Shown here piece by piece: positions 1 through 11,000 of a stretch of DNA of 64,000 bases (positions within the stretch are counted from its first letter, which is position 1; the number at the start of each line of letters is the position of its first letter). The notes beneath the pieces are model-generated. The model saw nothing but the letters and a program-made list of their open reading frames with translations, had not been told where the DNA came from and made no database searches. Source of the stretch: Purpureocillium takamizusanense (Eukaryota > Ascomycota > Sordariomycetes > Hypocreales > Ophiocordycipitaceae); NCBI RefSeq assembly GCF_022605165.1, contig NC_063076.1, forward strand, positions 1,426,001-1,490,000. Direction: 5' to 3'. Made by a program: the position numbers and the translations under genes.

Positions 1-1789
1 GTTAAGCTTATTTATTTCTTACTTCTTAAAGAGTAGAAATAAGTCATAAAAGCGCGATAGGATAACCTCTTAGAGTTCCTCTCTTAACTTAGGCCGCTTA
101 GGTATAAGCGCTTTTTCGATATCCCTTATACTAACGGTAAAGATAGCTACCTTAGCTATATCGCTACCCTCTTACTTCTTAATCCGCTATATATACCTTA
201 CGAACGTTAATACTATAATATAATAAGCGTCTTTTATATCCCTTAAGAATAGGCTATTAAAGGGCGGCCCTTAATAATACTATACCTATATCTATAATAG
301 CCTATATTATAGCCTACCTTTATATGGGATTAAGTAAGACTTTATATATTATATCTAAGGCTTCCTTAAGATAAGGGGGAACTCTAATTAAGGCACTATA
401 TAAGTATAGATAGGCTATAAATAGCCCTTTATATTTATAACTAGCTATATTAGCTCTTTAATAGCTACCTTATCTATAATACTTAATATACCCCTTACCT
501 TATAAGAAGGGATCTTCTTTATTAAGACTTTAAGGTCTCGGGCTACTTCCTTATCTATAGCTATATAATACTTATATCCCTTATCGATAAGTATAGAATA
601 AAGAGGACTTTTATTAATCGATATTATTATTACCGATAGGGTCGTTTTTAAGCGTCCCTTAAGCTTTATTTTTTCTACTTATATTACTATAGGCCTTAAA
701 GTATAGCTTCGCTCTAAGGTAGCGCTTTTCCTTATATAAGCGCTACTTCTTTACTTTTACTCTCTTCATTAACTTTACTCTTAAGCTCTAGCTTAATAAA
801 GACTATATAATATAGCCCGACTAAGCTCGACGTTACGGGCCGCTTCGCTAAGGTATAGGGGTAGCGCGCTATAAGGTAGCTACTCCCTCTATAGCGGAAG
901 TATAGCCCTTTATTTTTCTTTCTTTCCCTCTTATCTTCAGTAGCTTACTTAGCTCGATAAGGCTTATCGCCCTCTTTAGTTAAGTCTCTTTAGGGGCCCC
1001 CTCTATTCGGGCTAGTCCTATGCCTTTTAAGGCGGGTAGCTAATATTATAATATCGCTATAATAGTCGATAATTAAGATAGCTATAAGGGAGTTAGCCCG
1101 GTCCGCTCTTAAGGGCGCGGGCTAGCGTTTAAACTAGCCTTAGCCCCTCTTTTAGAGCTCCTTAAAGTATAGGGTCCTCTCGAAATTCTAAGAGATTTCT
1201 TAGAGGCATTAAGTATATTTATAGAAAATAACTAATATCTATATCATAATAAGCTATTCCTTTAAGGCATCGGATATAGTATTCTATAGCGCTAAGATCT
1301 AGGTATCTTTTATTTAGGTAGACCTACTTATATTTATAAAGGTACTCTCGAAGTTAAAGAAGAAAGTACTAAAGGGCTACCTATCTCTCTAGCGTAAGCC
1401 CTATAGCTTATCGAGCGCTCCTTCCTTAACCCGCTCGCTACTAAAGAGGCGTTCGATATAGTTAAAGAAGGCCTATAGTTCCTTATTGCCCTTAAGTCCT
1501 CCCTAAGTCTAAAATCCCTCTATATAAGGCTATAGTTAGATAAGTAGCGTATTAAGGAGCTAATATTAAATAGCTCTACTTTCCTTATTAAGGCCTTTCG
1601 CTTTATTAGTCTTATATTTACTTTTTAGTTAGTATAAAAAGAAGTAAAAGTATTCTATCTTACTATCTTATATTAGCTATTCGAGCGGCTTCCGCTTCTT
1701 AGGCTTAGGCGCCGCTCCGCTAAGGGCTATTAGGTTAAGCATAGACTATAGCTACGCCCTTAGATATTTAAATTTTATTTATTAAAGCG

Positions 1790-1972
1790 CTTATTATTAC
1801 GCTAGCTATTATACTTATTATTACGCCTATTATAGCGCCTATTATTACGCCTATTATTACGCTTATTATTCCGCTTATTATTCCGCCTATTATTACGCCT
1901 ATTATTACGCTTATTATTACGCCTATTATTGCGCCTATTATTACGCCTACTATTACGCCTACTATTCTATCG
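1790..1972 (-). repeat. 12-bp tandem repeat, unit cctattattacg
   Basis: About 14 imperfect copies of a 12-bp unit (cctattattacg with c/t and a/g variants) lie head to tail. Because the unit is a multiple of three, the minus strand reads as an open Arg-Asn-Asn-Arg/Lys repeat for about 45 codons before a TAG. This may be the remnant of a basic low-complexity region in a transposon protein. That reading is inference; the tandem structure itself is plain. Confidence 0.75.
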
Positions 1973-2035
1973 AGAGCCTATAGGCTACCGCCGGGTCTAT
2001 CTCTATTACTTAGTTTACTATCGTTAATAATACGT

Positions 2036-2273
2036 ATTATAATAGGGCCGGCGCTATATAGTAGGAGCCGGTCGGGTTATTAATATTTAATGTACTATAG
2101 AGGAGGGAAATAGGGGTTATATACCGAGTAGCCCCTATATACGCGGCGCCCGCTACGTATAGGCTTACGTAACTAGCTGCGGGCATAAGTTAGCGTAGGC
2201 TATAGCTATATATAGCGTTACTACGCTTAGGGCCGCGCCCTAGGCTTCTTATTAAGCTAAGCCCTTTATATTA
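2036..2273 (+). repeat. Repeat copy A, heavily mutated (possible LTR)
   Basis: This segment aligns in the same orientation with 3184-3409. Shared anchors include gcgctatata, aggagccggtc, aatatttaa and ccctttata near the right end. Most differences are C to T or G to A, turning CG/CA-rich words in the other copy into TA-rich words here. The pair could be long terminal repeats or two solo LTRs. The left edge (tataacgggg in copy B) would suit an LTR start TGTAACGGGG after a G-to-A change, but no primer-binding site or target duplication was found. Confidence 0.6.
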
Positions 2274-3183
2274 AGTAATACTTAAGGTCTCTCTCGAATA
2301 ATATCTTGCCTTTAATAAGGTTATTATAAAGCTATTCTATATTATAATATAAAATAGTAATAAAGAGAGTCTAGAGACGAGGAAGAAGCTATTAAATAAG
2401 TAGCTCGGCTTAAATATAAGTATTAAAGGAAGTAAAGGCGATAAAATTAATAATATTATAATAAGGGGTGTTTTTTTAGGCTAAGTAGCTATTACTTATT
2501 AATATAGCCTTTATTTATATATATAATATTATTAATTTCCTACCTTTATTATAGCCTATATCTCTTTCTTTCTTATAATATTATCTCTATTACTTAATAT
2601 ACCTTTATTTACTATTCCTTCGATTAAGATACCTTATATAGTTAGTCTATATCTCTTTCGCTATTACCTCGCGTAACTCTAATATAGTCTTACCGCTTAG
2701 TTAATTAATAGCTTAATTATAGAGCTATTAAAGCTTATTATTTAACCCTTTATTAAATAAAGTATCTTTATCTCTATTAACTTAAATAAAATTTAAGAGG
2801 CCTATAAGGGTATAGATAATTCGAATCTAATCTTAAAAACGGTATTTTATTAAGTTCTTCCTCGCGATTTTCTATTTCTACTTTAATTAATTAAATACCT
2901 ACTTAATAATAGCTCGAATACTTATATAATAAAGGTTAAAGAGCTTTTTATAATCGTTTAGTTTAATTACTAACTTACTTTAATTATCGAGATAATAACG
3001 AACCTTAATTAACGGTATAATAATAGCCTATTAGTTTATAAACCTTAAGTCGCTAAAATAATAACGATTATAAGGTACTTAAAGACTTATACTTATCGTA
3101 AAGTAGTAAATAGAGGCATTATTTATACTTCCCTTAGCTCTAGTAAGTATATATATAAAGATTCTATTAATTAGAATAGCTAT

Positions 3184-3409
3184 TTATAACGGGGCTAGCG
3201 CTATATAATAGGAGCCGGTCAGGCTGTCGATATTTAACGTGCTATCGAGGAGGTAAGTTAGGGTTGTGCGCTAGGCAGCCCCTATACGCGCGGCGCTATT
3301 ACGTGCGGGCTCTCGTGACTGCCCGCAGGACCGCACGTACGCGGCCGCACGCAGCGCTACGCCCGGGGCAGCGCCCCGGGCTCTTATTAAGCAAGGCCCT
3401 TTATACTAT
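3184..3409 (+). repeat. Repeat copy B, GC-rich and little mutated (possible LTR)
   Basis: This is the second copy of the 230-bp segment at 2036-2273. It keeps many CA, TG and CG dinucleotides inside an otherwise RIP-eroded block, so it stands out as a GC island. It contains a strong hairpin at 3361-3381: a nine-base stem GCCCGGGGC with a three-base loop. It is either a younger insertion or a solo fragment that escaped mutation. Confidence 0.6.
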
Positions 3410-4628
3410 TAATATATTTTAGGTAATATTACCTTTTTAGTTAAAGAAGCGGTATTAATACTTCTTCTTAATATATACCGCTATTAATATACTATCGATA
3501 GCGCCTATATAATTAATAAAAGTATAATACTTTAAATTTATCGCAATCTTAAGAGATATAAAGCTCTCTAATAGCTACTTTATAAATCTTATATATAAGA
3601 CCTTTATTACCTTAAGTACGATATAGAAAATAATCGATATAATATTTTTAATAATATTAAAGAACGTTACTATAACTCTTTATATCTTACTTTACTTATA
3701 GATAAATAGGAAGATTATAACTTTTATATTAAGCAATTAATATTATATACCTTTAAGCTTAGTATTCTCTTAAAGCTATTAATAAAGCTTTCGAAAGGTC
3801 TCTAAATATATATAAAAGAGGTTAAAGAATTAGCTCTCTAGACTAATAAAGAGAGTATTAATATACCTTTAAGCTATAACTAAGCTAGTAAGGTTAATAA
3901 GCTTATAATCTTTATTTACTTATATTATAGCTATTATAGCTTTATTAATTATTATTAAGACTATAATAATACTAATAAGTAAAGCTAAAAGAGCTATTAG
4001 GAATATTATCTTACGATATTATTAACGCTACTATTATAGAGATATTATTATTACCTATTTCCCCTTACGATAATTAAAATTATAATTACTAAAGTAAGCT
4101 AGTCGATTTAGCGTATTAAATATACCGAGCCTTATATTATATTAGCCTTATTAGATAGTCTTATCGATAGGTCTTATTTTATAATACCTCTTAATTATAG
4201 GGAAAATGCCTATAATTATACCTTAACTCGCGATATAATACGTTTAATAACCTCTATTAACCGCGCTATAGTTAATAAAACATAGCCCTTAGCGCGGTTA
4301 CGAAGATAGCCTAGTTATACTAACCGCGGCCCGTAAATATAGCTTTTTAAGGTATAAATATTAAGATATTGTAATTAAAGAGGTAAGGTAGTAAAAGGTA
4401 TATTAAGACGCTTATATAAAATATAACCCTAGTTAGTTTTGCTTAATAGGGCAATTTTAAGTAGCTTAAAGAGGTAAAGGGCGAATTTTAATTTTATCGC
4501 CGTCTAAAAAAACCCTTAACCGCGCCCCGGTTATACTAACCGCGTCACGCCGAGCAGGGCCTAATCTTACGTAGTGAGACCACAAAAAAAGAGAAGAGGA
4601 AGGGTCCAGAACGGGCACCAGCAAAGGC

Positions 4629-4635
4629 AAAAAAA
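4629..4635 (-). terminator. RNA polymerase III T7 terminator of tRNA-Val
   Basis: Seven A residues on the plus strand give TTTTTTT two bases downstream of the mature 3' end of the tRNA. A T-tract of this length is the usual Pol III stop signal. Confidence 0.85.
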
Positions 4636-4637
4636 CG

Positions 4638-4711
4638 TGGTTTCGCCCGGGCTCGAACCGGGGACCTTCTCGGTGTTAGCGAGAAATCATGACCAACTAG
4701 ACCACGAAACC
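4638..4711 (-). tRNA. tRNA-Val (anticodon AAC), intronless
   Basis: The minus strand folds as a complete 74-nt tRNA. The acceptor stem GGTTTCG pairs with CGAAACC and is followed by discriminator A. The TGGTCTAGTTGG A box is typical. The anticodon stem TCTCG/CGAGA encloses the loop CTAACAC with anticodon AAC (reads GUU, and GUC via inosine). The T arm contains GGTTCGAGCC, the internal B box. It closely matches the familiar fungal tRNA-Val(AAC). There is no intron. It is transcribed toward the RIP-like repeat block and sits right at the compositional boundary. Confidence 0.95.
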
Positions 4712-5138
4712 ATGTGTCTTTGTTGAAGAGTCTTGCACTATTTTGGTACTGGTAGGATCCACACAACGGCTGGTGACGACCACCTGACACCGCCGCGCCG
4801 TTGATTGTTTGTTATCGTCATCCTGCTATTTCTTGTTTGTGTGATTCTCGTTGGAAGGGGGTAAGGTAGGGTCTGCATTGCTGTGAATTGCGAAACTCGG
4901 TCGTATCGATGAGAGAGGCGGCATTTCCGGGAAAGTACGTAGGACACCCAGGGTCTGTGAATGCGCGTTGAAGAAGATATGAATGGCTCTGAGCTTACGC
5001 CGAGTGTGATGGTGCCTTGTCGGCACATAGTGGCGGCCTTGTTCGTGTTGCACATTGCCATTTACATAATTTACATGCTCCTGAGTGACGAATCCGCCTG
5101 GTATGCCCAAAAGCTATCACCAAATAGGCACCGAAGCT
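4712..5138. other. Spacer between tRNA-Val and the CX9C gene
   Basis: Ordinary-composition sequence that should hold the tRNA upstream region and the 3' UTR of the minus-strand gene ending at 5139. No coding region is convincing; short open frames here have no recognisable features. Confidence 0.6.
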
Positions 5139-6140
5139 TCATTTGCCCCCTCTCCCAAAGAGCGAGGCGACTGTGTCCATGAAAGTCGCCTGCCCCTCCG
5201 CCTTTCTTGATTCCCTTTCCTCTTTTTGCGTGTCCCATATCTTCTTGACGCTCTGCGCCACGTCCGCCCTGGCCTGTAGGTCGGCCCGCAGCGCAGCCTC
5301 TTCCACCGCGCGCTCGTCCTCGAGCAGCTTGTCGAGCTTCTCCCTCCACTGCTTCTCCATCTCCGGCGTCGGGGTCGCCGTCGGCGCCGGGCTCGCGCTG
5401 GAGGGCAGCTTTGGGTCGAAAACGGGTATGGTCCTGCCGTCCTCCTGCGCCTGCTGGAAGGCTGCCCAGTGCTCGAGCATTCGCTGAAATAGCGTGTCTG
5501 CGTGCATCTGGATGTCCTCATCGACCTGTGCTGGTCGTCCCAGGACGGAGCCGTATCCGAGCGCTCTCAGGAATTTCTGTAGCGGGAGTCATTAGCCATA
5601 GGAATGATCCATAGTTCATCACGCGGGGTGAGGGCTAACCGATTGCATCGTGTAGCACCTTTCAAATCGGCGCACTTGGTGCCGGCACATCTGGAGCTGG
5701 TCTTCCCAGCTGCCGCTCCTCATGCAGTTCACCCATTCCTCCTGCTGCATCGCGCAATTTTCGAGCGCGGCGCGCCCAATCGCTGCCTTGCGCTCCTTGA
5801 AATCCTCCAGGACCCCCATGAGCTTGTCGTGATCGGTCGCCGAGTCCGACTCGACTTGCGCCAGCGGACGGTAGTTCTTCCAAAGATGCGCGTAGCGGCC
5901 ATCCTGGTAGAGGCTGGCTGATGGGACTGCAGGCTTCTTAACCTCTGGCGTCGCTATCGGTTTCTTGTCATGTTGCTGGGTCTGAGGGGGGCTGGTCGAA
6001 GGCGGCGTGGTGGCAGTAGGTTCGTTTGGTGTGTACTTGACGGGAGATTCTCGCTCGAGGAATTCGCGGAGCTTTGGGTCGAGCTTGCCCAGAGGGTCGG
6101 CAGGCTTCTCGCCGCCGAATATTGAGGGAAGCCAGCCCAT
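5139..6140 (-). CDS. Twin-CX9C (CHCH-type) mitochondrial protein, two exons
   Basis: Exons read 6140-5640 and 5576-5139, with one 63-nt intron (GTTAGC...CTACAG) carrying a CTAAT branch site. The product is about 312 aa. Near residue 145 it has two CX9C pairs (CAMQQEEWVNC and CRHQVRRFERC) separated by 12 residues, the coiled-coil-helix signature of intermembrane-space proteins oxidised by Mia40. The N-terminus (MGWLPSIFGGE) is followed by a Pro/Thr-rich linker. The second exon is helical and charged and ends FGRGGK. An in-frame start further upstream (6284) would add a basic, Ser-rich stretch resembling a presequence; I prefer 6140 because the family-like sequence begins there. The specific family member is not recognised, so no symbol is given. 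Confidence 0.75.
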
Positions 6141-6770
6141 TGAAGTGATTACCGGGAGACGTGCGAGCCGCAGTAGCTGATGTGCAGGGACTCGGTGTCG
6201 CAACAATTCTGGAGCTTTGTGGTGGAGGGTTGAAGCGGAGGTTGAAGCGGAGCGAGTCGACGATTTTGTGAGTGCGACTAACAATAAGCACTGTGTTCAA
6301 CACTGTACGTGCAGTACGCATCAACTCAACAACTGGACTTGGGATCAATGCTCGTCTGTCTTATTCAGATGAAGGAATTATAGCCCGGAAATCAGGTCTT
6401 GAGAGGTGCTCTCTCTGGGCCTCGCAAAATGCATCCGTCGTGGTCCGTCGTATGCTTGCAACCATCTCTCCCCAAGTTCACAAGGATGAGAGTTCAGACT
6501 CAAGGTGGCCGGTCACCGTCACCCAGACATAATACGTCAAGCTAGAATGCGGACGCAGCCATAAATCGGAACCCATTTGGATTGTCAACGACAACGCCCA
6601 CCCATGGTGTGCCCTTGTGTATCTCGAGTTGCATTCATGAACCCTTTTATTTGCGGCTGCAACTACAGCAGAATCATTGCCCATCAACTTCCGGTGCCCG
6701 ACCCTCCAGTGGGAATAGCCTATTCCCCCTGATGTTTATCACGCCAAAAATGCCAGAAGGGAAGCCCAAT
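6141..6770. other. Spacer: CX9C gene promoter and RPS11 3' flank
   Basis: Holds the promoter side of the minus-strand CX9C gene and the 3' flank of RPS11, both transcribed leftward. The small open frames in it lack family features. I see no RNA gene. Confidence 0.55.
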
Positions 6771-7576
6771 TTAGAACTTGCTGAATTTCTTAACGGCCTT
6801 GCCGGTTCGGGGAAGGACGCGGAGGACGTTGAATCGGACCTGTAATCAGTCAGCAAATGCAATGCTCGCGCGCGTGCTCGTATCATGACGAGTGGTGGGC
6901 ATGGACGTGTTAACGTACAGTCTTGCTCAGGGGGCGGCACTGGCCAACGGTGACCTGGTCACCCTCCTCGACACGGAAAGCGGGGGAGACGTGGGCGGCG
7001 AGGTTCTTGTGGCGCTTCTCATAACGAGAGTACTTGGGGATGAAGTGGAGGTATTCTCTTCGGATGATGACGGTGCGGTGCATCTTGGTGGAAACGACGG
7101 TGCCGGTCAGGATACGGCCGCGGATCGAGACGAGGCCGGTGAAGGGGCACTTCTTGTCTGCGCAGCGAGTCAGCACATCTCGCCCTCAAAAATTGACGAT
7201 TCCTCCGACTAGGTCTCTCTCGGGCTGTCATCAATCGTGTGGGCCGCCATCTTTCGCGAAGAGCGTCGCCCGCCCGGTCGTCCGACATTCTCGATTCGAA
7301 GCCTCCGATCATCCCTCGCAAACGTACCAATGTAGCTGCCCTCAATGGCGGTCTTGGGGGTACGGAAACCCAGACCGACATCCTTGTACCATCGTCGTCC
7401 ACCCTTGCCAGGCCGGGCGCTCTTGGCCTTGACCTTGGAGTTCTGGAAGATGTGAGGCTGCTTCTGGAAAGCGCGCTCCGACTGGACGGTCAACTCGGTC
7501 GCCCTGGAGTAAAATAGTCAGCGATGGCCGGCTCTTCGATTGTTTCGCATGGCGACGTCGCGGCGCAGACTGACAT
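6771..7576 (-). CDS. RPS11: 40S ribosomal protein S11 (uS17), four exons, start codon split by an intron
   Basis: Small-subunit ribosomal protein uS17. Exons read 7576-7575 (only AT), 7503-7328, 7157-6919 and 6839-6771. The introns are 71, 170 and 79 nt. Joining AT to the G of the second exon makes ATG and gives [16 protein letters not shown]; the sum is 486 nt, or 161 aa, the normal length of the family. Diagnostic segments include [35 protein letters not shown] and the C-terminus KAVKKFSKF. The first intron has donor GTCAGT, branch GCTGAC and acceptor CCAG. No other in-frame ATG precedes the conserved N-terminus, which is why I accept the split start. The gene is divergent from SPC105 across a 434-bp promoter. 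Confidence 0.93.
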
Positions 7577-7772
7577 CTTGAATTATCCTGCTCCAGGGAG
7601 GGTGTCGTGACAGGAAGGCGTGTCGTTGATGGTCGATGGTCGCGAGAAAGTGTTTGGGCGAATGGAGGAGTAGGGCAATCGCACACCATTTTTTTGCATC
7701 CACCGCCTTAGGGCTTGCAAAATTTGGATTGGCCCAGTAGGCGAATGACCCGCTCTTCGTGGATGGTCATAA

Positions 7773-7780
7773 CACGTGAC
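7773..7780 (+). promoter_or_regulatory. CACGTGAC E-box (Cbf1-type)
   Basis: CACGTGAC is the reverse complement of GTCACGTG, the preferred site of the bHLH factor Cbf1 in yeasts. In some ascomycetes Cbf1 controls ribosomal protein genes. The role here is inferred from motif and position. Confidence 0.45.
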
Positions 7781-7803
7781 TGAATCAGCTCAAGGGAGTG
7801 AGC

Positions 7804-7812
7804 TCACGTGAC
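7804..7812 (+). promoter_or_regulatory. TCACGTGAC E-box (Cbf1-type)
   Basis: Second CACGTG core in the same promoter. It carries the flanking T and A that make a TCACGTGA palindrome, so it is readable on both strands. Confidence 0.5.
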
Positions 7813-8010
7813 CGTATGTGGAGCTTCGCGATGGTCGCTCAGACGGGTGGAGTCACTAACGCAAAGTAGCGGTACGTACCTTGTCGCTCCCGCACCTACC
7901 CGCCAAAGTAAACAAACACGCCCTGACGTTATCGCGAGCTCGTCCATGCAACCACGCGACGCCCATCGAGTAGGCTTGTTCGCAACGCCGACATCGACTT
8001 GTCGCCCAGC

Positions 8011-11000
8011 ATGTCTCCGCCCACTGAAGCTACCATCCCGGCGACTCGGCGGTCGCGCAAGTCGCTAGGAGCGCATACCGACTCTCGAAAAGTCATGGAC
8101 AAGGAAAACGCGACGGTCGACATGGGCAGCTCGCTGGCTGCCAATCGCAAGAAGTCTAGAAGCAAGAGCATGGGGCCTGGAGGGCTCGATGCTCTGAAGC
8201 AGGGACACGGAAACAGGCGCGCAGTATGAGCTTTCGATCCCTTCCTCCTCAATCTTTTCTGACCTTGTCATTAGTCCCTGGCTGCTCCGATCAAGCCTCC
8301 GCGATCGATCCTCAAACCTACCATATCCGCCCTCCCCGAGATCCCCCCCTTGAGGAAGAGTGGCAGAGGCGTTTCGAGCTCCGCAAGTGCACGCGACTCG
8401 TCGAGCACTGCGAGTTCGGGCGAGGACTCGAGTTCGAAGATAGCTCTGCGGACCGAAGAGGAGCAACACGCCGCGGCGCGCGAACGAGAAGAGCGTGAGC
8501 GACGAGATGCTCGCCGAAAGTCTCTTGCGAACCGAAGAGTATCCTTTGCGGCAGAAGCGACACTTCACACGTTTCACGAAGTTGAATACATGCAAGACTC
8601 CACAACCTCGACGGACTCGTCAAGGAGAGCATCAGCCGCTAGTAAATCTTCCGAGCCTTCTGCTGCAAGCCAGAGAGAGGAAACGCCTCAGTCGCAAACT
8701 GGCATAGTCCCCGAATCTCCTGACGACCATCGTGAACTGCATCAGCGCAAGCGACGTAGGAGCTCTGGCCTCCCGTCGATGAATTTTGGCCCGCCAGATG
8801 ACGATACGATTGCTTCTACGATCTACAGCTCCGATTCCGAGCCTGCAGACGCCGTTGAGGAGATCGAGGAGGAAGAAGATGATGGATCAAGTAGCGACTC
8901 CGACGGAGGGACGATGATGACAATGGAAGAAGTTACGGGAACAACAGTGGCATCAGAGCGATCCGTTGGTGCACATGATGACTCGACGCTAGATGAGGCG
9001 CTGAGGATGGCGGCACACCGCGCCGGGGCGCAAAACATGGGCGGTGACCAGGATGATGATTATCTGGACGACGGAGAGGAAGTGATTCCCTCCTTCGGCT
9101 GGGTCAAAAAGCCAACCTCGTCGAGTTCAGGGGCCGTGAGAGGTAACGACGCAAATCATCCAGCCCGAGGCAGCGGCTCCAACGCTGGTGGCGATGGCGA
9201 CACAGCTATGGATATTGATATGGAAATGGATATGACGAATGCCGTCGGACGAATCCTCAGACCAGTAGAGGCCGATGAAACGGATCACGAAGGAGATATG
9301 TCCATGGACGTCACCCAGGCCCTTGGCGGCATCCTGTCCCACAATAAGGGTCGGACGGGGGCCTTGCCATCCGAAACTGAGGAAAACGCGCCAACAGACG
9401 AGGCCACAATGGAGTTCACGACAGCTCTGGGTGGCATTCATCGGCCTCAGGATGACGAGCTTGAGGACGATGGCGGCAACGAGGACATGTCGATGGAGCT
9501 CACGACCGTCGTAGGTGGTGTTCTTTCCCAGTCGAAGGGGAGCAAGGCAGCCGAGAGTCGACGAAGGACCCTCATACGTGAACGCGATGCCGACCTGGAT
9601 GATGGAACCATGGATATGACGACTGTTGTCGGACGCATAATACCTCCTGTTACACAGGGCAACGATGCTGCAGATGAGGACGCGACCATGGGTATGGACA
9701 TGACAACAGCTATTGGTGGTATCATCAAGCGAGGTGAAGCTAGTCCTCGTACCCTCAACAAGCGCATCATGGAAGAGGAGGCAAGCCGACCAAACAGCCC
9801 AAAGGGTGCCATCATTGCTGCTGTTTCACAGAAGGCACCCTCCAGGAGGTCATCGCGGAACTCTCTAGTTGCACCGGCGCCGCCGCCACCGGAGAGCCCA
9901 GGTCTTGCGGCCTTTCAGGGCAAAGGGCTGCGTCGCAGTATGGGGCCTGAGGTTCAGGACGCCTCGAGACAAAGAGACCAGTCACGCACGCCCTCGCCGA
10001 CTAAGACAGCAACTCCTCAGCGGCGTGCGTCGGTAACACCGACCCGGGGGTCACGATCACGGACCAAGACCCCCGACTCTGCCCCGCGAAAGCCGCATTC
10101 CCCGGATATCCGCACTCCATCGCCAGAAAAGCCCAGAAACACCCGTACTTCGTTCTTCCAGAACGATCCCAAGACCGGCAGCAGGACCCCTACCATCGTT
10201 TTGACACCACAAAAACGGCCCTTCAGCGGCGTTGGTGTGGACCGGCCCGGGCTTGGGTCGCCCCAGGTCGCGGCAGTATGCGATCGCCGCAGCTCTATCG
10301 GTGACGCCGCCGGGGAATTCGTCCTCGGAAAGCGAGCCGTGGCGTTTGTGGACCCTAAGGAGATGGAGGAGGAGTTGGACTGCGAACGGCAAAACGACGA
10401 GGACAAAGAGAACCGTCGCAAGATTCTCGAACGCGAGGCGGATGGATCCCAGGAAGACAAGGATGCTACTTTCAACCTGCGAGAGATGATTGACAGCCTC
10501 AGCCCCAAGCGCAACCCTTTAAAGGGAAGAAAAAGCTTGCACATGGGGAGCGCGCGAGGCCTGCTAGGAAAGCGCCCGGTCGAGTTGGACGACGACGAGG
10601 AAGCTGAAGAGAATGACGGCGTCAAGCGGCTTAAGGGGCACCAGAGCAGCCCGGTCAAGAACGTCCGGTTGCAGCAGCCACCGTCCAAGGCCGAGACCAC
10701 GGGGCGTCTGACCAGGTCGGCTCGACGAAGTCTGGAACGGGGAGGCAGTGCCAGCACACCGTCCCTTTCATCGCCAGTCAAGGAACCAGCAACAACGCCC
10801 CGTCGCAAGGGTCACTTCAAGGATGTCAAAGATAATCATACCGTCCACGAAGTCAATTTCCAAGATACACAGAGAAAGGATGAAGCGGAGCTGGAAGAGC
10901 AGGCGGACGAGGAGAGGATACATCTCCAGGACTTCCTCAACATGACGTCCATACGCTTCATGGAGCTGACGACGACCAAACGACGACATACCGTCGCGCC

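Larger units (their letters stand above)
1..4540. repeat. AT-rich RIP-like repeat block, no intact gene
   Basis: This stretch is dominated by TA-rich text (runs of ctta, taag, tata) and is strikingly poor in CA and TG dinucleotides, whereas TA is very common. That is the expected result of repeat-induced point mutation, which turns C into T mainly in CpA on both strands. No long open frame survives. Imperfect internal repeats are visible: a 12-bp tandem array and a repeated segment of about 230 bp (listed separately). A gttatactaaccgcg motif occurs near 4313 and again near 4530. I read it as nested, decayed transposable elements; the family cannot be named from the text. The bias stops abruptly at about 4540-4600, where normal GC-rich sequence begins. 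Confidence 0.85.
7577..8010. promoter_or_regulatory. Divergent RPS11/SPC105 promoter
   Basis: A 434-bp intergenic region serving two divergent genes. It contains two CACGTG boxes 26 bp apart near its centre (listed separately). No TATA element is clear on either side. Confidence 0.6.

Noticed and set aside
1790..1972. CRISPR-like array
   Set aside because: Units are contiguous 12-mers without unique spacers, in a fungal genome.
3361..3381. GC-rich hairpin as a bacterial-type terminator
   Set aside because: It lies inside repeat copy B in eukaryotic DNA with no T-run and no gene before it.
2036..3409. Complete LTR retrotransposon
   Set aside because: Only about 0.9 kb lies between the two repeat copies, with no primer-binding site, polypurine tract or coding domain.
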